Assembly (NCBI GenBank): GCA_035405645.1
Contig: DAONJL010000057.1
Coordinates: 5,283-12,615 of the forward strand
Source: DAONJL01 sp035405645 [NCBI: bacterium]
Lineage (GTDB): Bacteria > JAGOBX01 > DAONJL01
Direction: 5' to 3'
Length of the DNA stretch: 7,333 bases
Shown: positions 1-6,406 of the stretch, piece by piece
Position numbering within the stretch: the first letter of the stretch is position 1
Layout: the number at the start of each line of letters is the position of its first letter
The notes under the pieces: model-generated
Database searches by the model: none
Seen by the model: the letters and a program-made list of their open reading frames with translations, nothing else
What the model was told of the DNA's origin: nothing
Position numbers and translations under genes: made by a program

Positions 1-72
1 ACACGAATTTATACAAATAAAAAAAATAAGACGAATAAGGTTAATGATACAAATACGATAAATAACACAAAT
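1..72. repeat. Degenerate 9-bp tandem repeat downstream of the gene cluster
   Basis: Read on the minus strand, bases 72 to 1 divide into eight consecutive 9-nt units, nearly all starting ATT, with consensus close to ATT(T/C)GTNTT. Examples are ATTTGTGTT (72-64), ATTTGTATC (54-46), ATTCGTCTT (36-28) and ATTTGTATA (18-10). The last unit (9-1, AATTCGTGT) fits better if one base was inserted. GT at positions 5-6 is present in four units exactly. The array reaches the window edge and may continue. No reading frame or RNA gene is visible in this stretch. Base composition makes T-rich columns likely by chance; the regular spacing is the stronger evidence. Confidence 0.55.
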
Positions 73-87
73 TATTTTGCCATCTAC

Positions 88-105
88 TAAAAGTTTGTAC
101 TTTTA
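88..105 (-). terminator. Weak hairpin immediately after the last stop codon, possible transcription end
   Basis: A perfect 7-bp inverted repeat (TAAAAGT, 4-nt loop, ACTTTTA) begins one base after the TGA of the CBM9-like gene. It has a single G-C pair and is not followed by a clear U tract on the minus strand (GTAGATGG follows), so as an intrinsic terminator it is poor. In such AT-rich DNA it may be chance. It is noted because it is placed exactly where the transcript should end. Confidence 0.22.
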
Positions 106-106
106 A

Positions 107-784
107 TCATTTCTTAATTAAAAAATTTATAAAACATTCAGGTTTATGAAACCAGCCAAAAGTAGGAGATAAAGCAAAATATCTGTATTCACTTTCTTTA
201 TTGTCTCTATCTATTCTTGTTGCATTAAGAGAAATAGAATTATTTTTTGAAGAAAAATTTATATAACTTAAAGGCAATTGAATTTCAAGTTGCCAGCCAT
301 TTGTTTTTTGAAAAACAGTTGAAATAATATTATCAGCATTCCATTTTTTCGCTTCGTCAAAATTTATGTTTATGTTTGTTTTTAAAAATGCATCAAATAT
401 AGTATTTAATGGATTTACTTCAATCTCAATATATGATTTTGTCTCTTCATTATCACATAAAGCAATAAATAATTCGCAAACATCTTCTTCATAAATTGCT
501 GCATCGCGATTAGTATGAAAAGCAAAAATAGAAGAATCAAAGACATCAAAAGAGATAAATAAAAATTCAGAATCGCAAGCAAATGCTACAAGCGTTTGAA
601 TTTCAGCTTCTTTACCAGTCATAGCATCAACCATTTTGTATTTTGGAGTTAATTGCCAGATAGTATCATCTAATAAGCCATCTATAATTGGTTTTTCATC
701 AGTCCAAAAAATAAAATAATTATCAGCAGCATTTAAAAATTGTAATGTTAAAATAAAAAAAATAAAGAAAAAAATTTTTACCAT
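107..784 (-). CDS. Secreted CBM9-like (carbohydrate-binding family 9-like) protein
   Basis: The protein has 225 residues with a hydrophobic signal peptide (residues 2-19, cleavage after NA near residue 20). The mature part is a single CBM9/DOMON-like beta-sandwich. The usual landmarks appear in order: IIDGLLDDTIW (33-43), an LFISFDVFDSS strand pair (75-85), a RDAAIYEEDVCELFIAL segment (93-109), YIEIEVNPLNTIFDA (118-132), GWQLEIQLPLSYI (163-175), LNATRI (186-191) and an ALSPTFGWFHKPECF ending (204-218) corresponding to the common W-SP...FH-PE-F close. The length fits stand-alone family members of about 210-240 residues. Classical CBM9 binds sugar ends, but stand-alone versions often lack a proven ligand and no enzyme is fused here, so ligand binding is inference. 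Its ATG overlaps the stop of the preceding gene (ATGGTAA), indicating translational coupling. It is the last gene of the cluster. Confidence 0.78.
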   Translation of the reverse strand: MVKIFFFIFFILTLQFLNAADNYFIFWTDEKPIIDGLLDDTIWQLTPKYKMVDAMTGKEAEIQTLVAFACDSEFLFISFDVFDSSIFAFHTNRDAAIYEEDVCELFIALCDNEETKSYIEIEVNPLNTIFDAFLKTNININFDEAKKWNADNIISTVFQKTNGWQLEIQLPLSYINFSSKNNSISLNATRIDRDNKESEYRYFALSPTFGWFHKPECFINFLIKK

Positions 785-3700
785 TTGACAGTGCCAGCAA
801 ATTTAATTATATCATTTTCATCAGCAGGATAGATTTTATAATAACCATTCAAATAAATATTACCAAAATCAATTAACCAGATAAGTTGATTATAATCATC
901 AGAAGATAAATTTATATATTTTCTGGTCTTATATGAAAGTTTGATTTTTGATTTTTTAAATTGTTTTTCAAAAGTTAAAATTATCTGGTCATAATGACCT
1001 TTTGTAGTTGGAACCTCAATTACTTCTTCACCTGATAAATTTTCATAATCAAAATATGCAGTTTCCTGAATTATTTCTGTTAGTGTATTTGTATAATATC
1101 TTTTAAATGCTGTCTCTATTTTGTATTTTTTATCTTTATTGTTGTATTTTATTTGATGCTCAAAACTTTCTTTTTCATAATTTGTCGGTTTATTCGAACT
1201 ATATTTATTTTTCTCTGATTTATAATATTTAAAGTTGTATGAAAATGGCTTTTTTAGATCAGTTGAAAGATTTAATTCACGCTTTTTTTCAAAACTATCA
1301 GTTTTAATTTTTGAACCAAAATAACTTATTCTGCTTGAACTTTCTAAATAATATCTACCCGCAGTATCAGAAAAATCGTTTAAATCATAATCAATTTCAC
1401 CATATTTTAATTGTAAAGCAAAATTATTAAAATATTTCAGTTTGTCAATAGGAGAATTTTTATTATCCCATTTATTTGACCAACTTATTTCTTTTGCAGA
1501 ATATTCTATATCAGTTGATTTTTCTCTGCCTTCTTCTAATCGTAAATTTATTATTTGTGTATTCGTAATATTGTATTTTGTCTCAATATTAAATACCTCA
1601 GCATCAGGTTTTGAAATATTATTATATGAATGATAGTGAATAAAATTTATGTCATTATTTATATAATTAAATTCAATATTGAATTTTTTGCCTTTTTTAT
1701 TTAAACCAAGTAAAAGTGCTTCGCCAGCATTTATAACTCTCGAATTTTCACCATATAAAATAAAACCTAATGGAGTAAGATAAGTAAAATTCCAGCCAAA
1801 AACTTTGTTAGAAAATTTTGAAAGCAGATTTTTTTCAATATAATGAGCATCATAAGCAGTAAAACCAAGTATCAGTTCATTTGATGGTTTAAATGTGATA
1901 TTACCCCCAAATAATTTTTCTTCTAAATTTTCATTCCGTTTATTGCCTGAACTTGATAATGAAATCTTATATGTTCTTGCTAATGTATCAATATCAGTTG
2001 TTTCATAATAGTTCTTTGAATATAGAATAGAAATATCAAATTTTGTTTCAAAGATATTTTTTATTTGATATGCTATACCTTTTAAATTTGAATATTCATA
2101 AGTATTATCATCAATATCAATTACATTCTGGTCTTTTGTTTTTAATTTGTTAAAAATTTGATAATAACCAAAATTAGCACCATAATTACCAATTACTAAT
2201 CTATCATTTTTAATAAAATTATCTATTTTTATTCCTGCTTTTAAAAGATTATCAATTTGTGTTTCACCTTTATCTCGTTCTGTTCTTGCTATTATTTGAT
2301 ATTTGTTTTTTGTTAACTTTATGTTTTGATAAATTTTTGCTGTCTTTTGATCTGATAGAGTTTCATCAAAATTAAAATCATATTCTAAAAATTTTGCTTC
2401 AACTTCAATTGTTGTAATAAATGGTTTAATAAAATCAAATACATCCTGTGGCACAATATTTCTTAATAATAAATCATCAATAGATTCAAAAAGACCAACT
2501 TTTTCACGGCTTTCAATTATTTTTAAAATTTCATCTTTTGAAATGTTTGGTAATTTGAATAATTCAGCAAATTTTGCTGTATTTATATTTACTGGCTTGT
2601 TAAATAATTCTTGCAATAATGTAGCATCATCTTCTTTTATTTCACCAGTATAATATAATTCCCAAATTTCATCTTCACTTGTTATTGGTTCTGGCAATTT
2701 TAATTGGTTTATTAAACCTTCCTGACTGATATCAATTGCAATTTTTGTGAATTCTTTTGTTGCCTGTAATTGTTCGATTTCTTCTAATGATAAAAATTTT
2801 TTTGCGCCTGTTGTAGTTTGAATTTCTACTTTTTCTTTTTGCGGTGTTGCTGTTAATACTGCTTTGTCTAATGCTTCATCAGTAATTTCTTCTTTTGCTT
2901 CGCCAGCGTCAGGTTTTTCTTTTATTTGTTTTTTGCTTTCTTTTATTTCTGTTTCTTCTTTGTTTTCACTTTCTCCTTCAATTTCAGATTCTTCTTTACT
3001 TTCTGTTTCTTCTTCATTTAATTCATCATCATTTAATTCTTTTTCTTCTTGCTCTTCTGTTTCATCATTTATTTCTTCATTATCTTCATTCTCTTCTTCT
3101 GAATAATTATTTATTTTATTTTCTTTTTCGTTAGTTTGTTTTTCTTCCTGTTCATTTATTTTTTCTTGTTCTTTTATTTTGCCTTCGTTTGTTTCAGCAT
3201 TTTCTTCTTTGTTTATATTTCCCTGTTCTTTTAATTCTTGTTTGCTTACATTATTTTCTTCTACAATTGTATTATCATTTTTTATTTCATTTATATTTTG
3301 CTTTTCTTTTTCGTTTTCTATTTTTTCAATTACATTTTCTTTTGTGATTTTAATTTCTGTTTTTTTATTAATAGTTGGCTGTGAGATTTTTTCTTTATCT
3401 TGCAATTCATTTATTTTATTTGATTCGTGTTTTGCTTCTGATTCTTCATTTTCTTCTGCGATTTCGTTTTCTTCTTCATCATCCTCATCATCATTTAACT
3501 CTTTTTCGTTTGTCGTTTCTTCTTTTTCGATTTGTTGTTCTTTAACTTTTTTAATTGTTTCAGTTTTTATTTGTTCTGGCAAATTATTTGATGATAATTT
3601 TATTAACAAATTATCAAATTTATAATCAAGACCAATAATATGAGTATAATCAAAAATTTGATTATAAACAATAGTATAATTAAGAGAGAGAATTTTTTTC

Positions 3701-4431
3701 TCTTTGCCAATATTAAAATTTAAACCAACACTAATATTAGAAGGGTTAGTTTGATAACCACATCTAAAAATAAAATTATCAGAAATATTAAATTGAAGAC
3801 CAGATAAAAATCGATTATTATAATCATAAGGAGGCAATTCATAATCAAAAGAAAGAAGTAACATTTTAAAAGGCGAAAAAGAAAAGCCGAATTGATAGGA
3901 CTTTTCGATAGGTGTAGATAAAACAGGTTCATTGAAATTTCTTGAAATAAAACCAAAATTTAACCAATAGATAGGTTGATAGAATAAACTAAAATCATAA
4001 CTTAAAACATCTTTTGAACCAACTTCATTAATAGATAGCGATAAAATTTTAAAATTCGCGCCAGCACTAAAATTATTTAATATTTTATAGCCAGTAGAAA
4101 ATAAGTAAGTTCTTTCTTTATATAAATTAAAACCAAATTCTTCATAAGCAATGCCAAAACCAAATTTATTAAATGATTTTTGCAAAGCAAAATTAAAGAA
4201 TTGTAAATCAGAGAGATTAAATAATTTACCACTTGAACTAATGAATTGATAATCAGATAAAAACGGTAAAATAGCAGGATTAAAAAAAATAGAATTAGCA
4301 TCATAAATAACAGAGGAGTAAGCATTACCAAGCGCCGAAGGAACAGAATAAGAATTTCTAAACAAAAATTCTGCATTTAAATTTAAATAACACAAATAAA
4401 CCAATAAAAATAAAAAACAAATTTTTTTCAT
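778..4431 (-). CDS. Fusion protein: PorV/PorQ-like barrel, acidic linker, helix-hairpin-helix unit and second outer-membrane barrel
   Basis: This 1217-residue protein has a signal peptide cleaved near A20 (NLNA|EF). Residues about 21-283 form a PorV/PorQ-like barrel: VPSALGNAYSS and DANSIFFNPA (NPA at 51-53) echo the first gene of the cluster. Residues about 295-518 are low-complexity Glu/Lys/Asn. Residues 604-675 are a ComEA-like HhH unit: LLQELFNKPVNINTA, then KLPNISKDEILKIIESRE, then FESIDDLLLRNIVPQDVF and KPFIT. Residues about 680-1217 are rich in alternating beta-strands, with RTERDKGE (716-723) and a GNYGANFGYYQIFN stretch (748-761), and end in a terminal Trp. The HhH plus barrel resembles the 'helix-hairpin-helix domain-containing' outer-membrane proteins common in Bacteroidetes and relatives, whose function is unknown. 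Having a second complete barrel at the N-terminus is odd. Its ATG is 3 nt after the previous stop and its own stop overlaps the next gene. Domain assignments are pattern-based; the exact strand count is unknown. Confidence 0.8.
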   Translation of the reverse strand: MKKICFLFLLVYLCYLNLNAEFLFRNSYSVPSALGNAYSSVIYDANSIFFNPAILPFLSDYQFISSSGKLFNLSDLQFFNFALQKSFNKFGFGIAYEEFGFNLYKERTYLFSTGYKILNNFSAGANFKILSLSINEVGSKDVLSYDFSLFYQPIYWLNFGFISRNFNEPVLSTPIEKSYQFGFSFSPFKMLLLSFDYELPPYDYNNRFLSGLQFNISDNFIFRCGYQTNPSNISVGLNFNIGKEKKILSLNYTIVYNQIFDYTHIIGLDYKFDNLLIKLSSNNLPEQIKTETIKKVKEQQIEKEETTNEKELNDDEDDEEENEIAEENEESEAKHESNKINELQDKEKISQPTINKKTEIKITKENVIEKIENEKEKQNINEIKNDNTIVEENNVSKQELKEQGNINKEENAETNEGKIKEQEKINEQEEKQTNEKENKINNYSEEENEDNEEINDETEEQEEKELNDDELNEEETESKEESEIEGESENKEETEIKESKKQIKEKPDAGEAKEEITDEALDKAVLTATPQKEKVEIQTTTGAKKFLSLEEIEQLQATKEFTKIAIDISQEGLINQLKLPEPITSEDEIWELYYTGEIKEDDATLLQELFNKPVNINTAKFAELFKLPNISKDEILKIIESREKVGLFESIDDLLLRNIVPQDVFDFIKPFITTIEVEAKFLEYDFNFDETLSDQKTAKIYQNIKLTKNKYQIIARTERDKGETQIDNLLKAGIKIDNFIKNDRLVIGNYGANFGYYQIFNKLKTKDQNVIDIDDNTYEYSNLKGIAYQIKNIFETKFDISILYSKNYYETTDIDTLARTYKISLSSSGNKRNENLEEKLFGGNITFKPSNELILGFTAYDAHYIEKNLLSKFSNKVFGWNFTYLTPLGFILYGENSRVINAGEALLLGLNKKGKKFNIEFNYINNDINFIHYHSYNNISKPDAEVFNIETKYNITNTQIINLRLEEGREKSTDIEYSAKEISWSNKWDNKNSPIDKLKYFNNFALQLKYGEIDYDLNDFSDTAGRYYLESSSRISYFGSKIKTDSFEKKRELNLSTDLKKPFSYNFKYYKSEKNKYSSNKPTNYEKESFEHQIKYNNKDKKYKIETAFKRYYTNTLTEIIQETAYFDYENLSGEEVIEVPTTKGHYDQIILTFEKQFKKSKIKLSYKTRKYINLSSDDYNQLIWLIDFGNIYLNGYYKIYPADENDIIKFAGTVKW
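2878..3549 (-). repeat. Low-complexity region encoding a charged Glu/Lys/Asn linker inside the fusion protein
   Basis: This stretch encodes residues about 295-518 of the 1217-residue protein. The coding strand is strongly purine-rich (GAA, AAA, GAT, AAT codons), so the plus strand shows long T/C tracts such as repeated TTC triplets. The peptide has two strongly acidic blocks (about 311-335 and 445-499) flanking a mixed Lys/Glu block (340-440). A KELNDDE motif occurs in both acidic blocks (310-316 and 464-470). No hydrophobic segment is visible, so it should be soluble and extended, either disordered or a charged helix. It sits between a barrel and the HhH unit, which implies a periplasmic tether if both barrels insert normally. 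Confidence 0.85.
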
Positions 4432-4434
4432 AAA

Positions 4435-6402
4435 TTAAAAACTTTTTGCAACGACAAAAGTTTGTTTAAAAATTTTATGATTACCAGTAGTATTATTATA
4501 AGCATCAATATAAAGAATATAGATACCAGCAGGCACGAGAGAATTTTTATAATCAAAACAATTCCAGGTAAAAGAATAAGTGGAAGGTAAAGCATAAGAT
4601 TCATTATTTACAAGTTCAGCAATTTTTCTGCCTTGAATATCATATATTCTTATTGTGATTGAAACAGTTTGATAAATATCAATATTAATAGTTAATGCTT
4701 TTTTTTGCGGGTCAGGTGAATCTAAAATAATTGTTCTTGAATTTAATCTAATATTTCCAATACCTTGCATTACTTCGCTTTGCTCAGCCCCAATATTTAT
4801 AGGTGCTAATTCCCAATCATCAGCAGAATTAAAATCAATATAAACACCATTTATAGTTTTACGAGTAGCAGAAATATTTTTAATAAGATATTTAGTAAAA
4901 ATTAAAGAAGAAGGAGAAGAAGAAGACCATTCGCCAACATTATTAAGATAAGTGAGATATTCAGATTTAGTCGAACTAATATCATAATCATCAGTATAAC
5001 CAACAGCATCATCAACCTCACCAAATTGATTATATAAAACAATTAATTCATCAGTAGAAGTGAGACTAGAATATGTAGTATAAGTTTTTAAAACATTTCC
5101 AGCAGGTTGTGTATCATCAATATTATTTGAGTTAAAATAAAGAATGATTTTATTACCTGGATAAACAATTGAATTTCCAAAGATTTTTATTGAACCTTTA
5201 TATAGTGTTTTACTAACTAAAATATTTTTTATGTTTGAATAATTATCAAAAGAATAACCAGCAATATTAGCGCCCTGACCATTATTGCCATCATCAACAC
5301 AGTAAAATTCCACCATATCTTCAAGAAATTCTGCTTTGTTAAATAAAAATTCTGTGATTATTAATTTCATTTTTTGGCTTGTTTGTGCAATTGGCATATT
5401 ATATTTAGTAAAAGTAAGATTTCGATTTTCATAACCATATTTATTAGTGTAAGTAACAAGAATATAGTAATTTTTATTGTTTTGAAGTAATTTGCCTTCA
5501 ATTGTTGAAACAGTAATTTCATTACAATTTTTATTATAAACAACAACTTCTGGCGGTGTATCTGTTTTTTCAAGTTCAATTGGTAATTCTGAAATGTATA
5601 AATTATAACGATAAAAATCTTTATTTGTAGTTGGTGTAAAATAAACAGTTAAATTGCCACCAATATCTTTTGGTGTATCAAGAATTGTAATATCAATAAT
5701 GTCATCAGAAAAAGGAGAAATTAAGGTAGGAATAAATCCTGGAGTTGGTGGCTTGATTTCTAACCAATCTTTATAAGAATTATTATCAATAAGAGAATTA
5801 TTAAGAAAATAACGAGAAATAGAATAACCACTGGAAAAGCCAGTTGGTTTTAAACTTGTCACATAATTATTTCCATTATGCGTGCCAGACCACGCTTGTT
5901 TGCTTATTAGATTATTTGCATAATCTGGTGGTTTATTTTCATCTGACCATATAACTGCATCTAGAATATTATCGGCAGAAGCATCAGAAGCAAGAAATAC
6001 AAAAGAAGCAGAATAACTTAAACCATCATCAAAAGTATAAATATTCAGTGTTTTATTTGAGTTTGCAATTGTATCATCATCAATAGAATCAGCGTTAAAA
6101 TAAAGAATAAGAAATTCACCTGTTTTTATTATTGTTGTTTCCTGTGGTGTCTCTGTATCATTATCAATATCCCCAATTATTTTAACGAGTGTATATGGGT
6201 TTGATTGAGAAGTACCCTTTTTAAAAATTGCATAATCTTTTATATCAGCACCCTGTCCATTATTGTTATCATCAACACAATAAATTTCAATAAAATCAAC
6301 AGAGTCGCCAGAACTATAAAAGAATACTTCTGTTATTTTTAATTGAGGTTGCGCAAATAAAACAGAATAAATAAATAAAAAAACAAAGATAATTTTTTTC
6401 AT
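4435..6402 (-). CDS. Secreted protein with two lamin-tail-like domains and a FlgD/T9SS-like C-terminal domain
   Basis: This 655-residue protein was started at the ATG at 6402, which gives MKKIIFVFLF and a clean signal peptide (cleavage after A17, LFA|QPQ). A TTG five codons upstream would overlap the previous gene and add nothing. Residues about 19-219 and 345-541 are two copies of a lamin-tail (LTD)-like beta-sandwich: each starts with L-x-ITE, carries an E-x-YCVDD-x-NNGQGA loop, a G-x-x-(I/L)LYFN strand with IDD following, and ends near a DW(L/E) motif before a proline-containing tail. Between them (about 222-338) lies an Ig/Fn3-like beta segment. Residues about 550-655 match the FlgD-Ig/type IX sorting pattern (RIYDIQGRKIAELVN, FTWN, VPAGIYILYI, ending FVVAK). 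LTD domains are known from secreted and surface proteins and nucleases; no nuclease motif is visible here. Its likely location is the cell surface or outside the cell. The distinction between a real sorting signal and a structural FlgD-like domain cannot be settled by eye. Confidence 0.82.
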   Translation of the reverse strand: MKKIIFVFLFIYSVLFAQPQLKITEVFFYSSGDSVDFIEIYCVDDNNNGQGADIKDYAIFKKGTSQSNPYTLVKIIGDIDNDTETPQETTIIKTGEFLILYFNADSIDDDTIANSNKTLNIYTFDDGLSYSASFVFLASDASADNILDAVIWSDENKPPDYANNLISKQAWSGTHNGNNYVTSLKPTGFSSGYSISRYFLNNSLIDNNSYKDWLEIKPPTPGFIPTLISPFSDDIIDITILDTPKDIGGNLTVYFTPTTNKDFYRYNLYISELPIELEKTDTPPEVVVYNKNCNEITVSTIEGKLLQNNKNYYILVTYTNKYGYENRNLTFTKYNMPIAQTSQKMKLIITEFLFNKAEFLEDMVEFYCVDDGNNGQGANIAGYSFDNYSNIKNILVSKTLYKGSIKIFGNSIVYPGNKIILYFNSNNIDDTQPAGNVLKTYTTYSSLTSTDELIVLYNQFGEVDDAVGYTDDYDISSTKSEYLTYLNNVGEWSSSSPSSLIFTKYLIKNISATRKTINGVYIDFNSADDWELAPINIGAEQSEVMQGIGNIRLNSRTIILDSPDPQKKALTINIDIYQTVSITIRIYDIQGRKIAELVNNESYALPSTYSFTWNCFDYKNSLVPAGIYILYIDAYNNTTGNHKIFKQTFVVAKSF

Positions 6403-6406
6403 AATT

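Noticed and set aside
1-72. CRISPR-like array
   Set aside because: The units are 9 nt, contiguous and degenerate, with no spacers between conserved repeats.
1442-1633. Short plus-strand open frame of 63 codons inside the fusion gene
   Set aside because: It lies opposite the well-supported barrel-coding frame and shows no protein features of its own.
2416-2601. Calling the third gene a natural-competence ComEA protein
   Set aside because: The HhH unit resembles ComEA, but the rest is outer-membrane barrel and linker, and the hairpin glycines are missing; no other competence gene is visible.
2864-3625. Plus-strand open frames rich in Ser, Phe and Leu opposite the charged linker
   Set aside because: They are the antisense of the GAA/AAA/GAT-rich linker codons; the composition is forced by low complexity, and none has a start context or recognisable domain.
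3720-4376. Two minus-strand open frames rich in Leu, Ile and Phe overlapping the N-terminal barrel of the fusion gene
   Set aside because: They are out-of-frame readings of AT-rich beta-strand codons; hydrophobicity follows from T-rich codons in the shifted frame.
4378-4431. Lipoprotein signal in the fusion protein (Cys14 in its leader)
   Set aside because: The residue before the Cys is Leu, not Gly/Ala/Ser, and a good signal peptidase I site follows at residue 20.
5367-5579. A 70-codon minus-strand open frame within the lamin-tail gene
   Set aside because: It is a shadow frame of the Fn3-like segment, with no signal peptide or motif.
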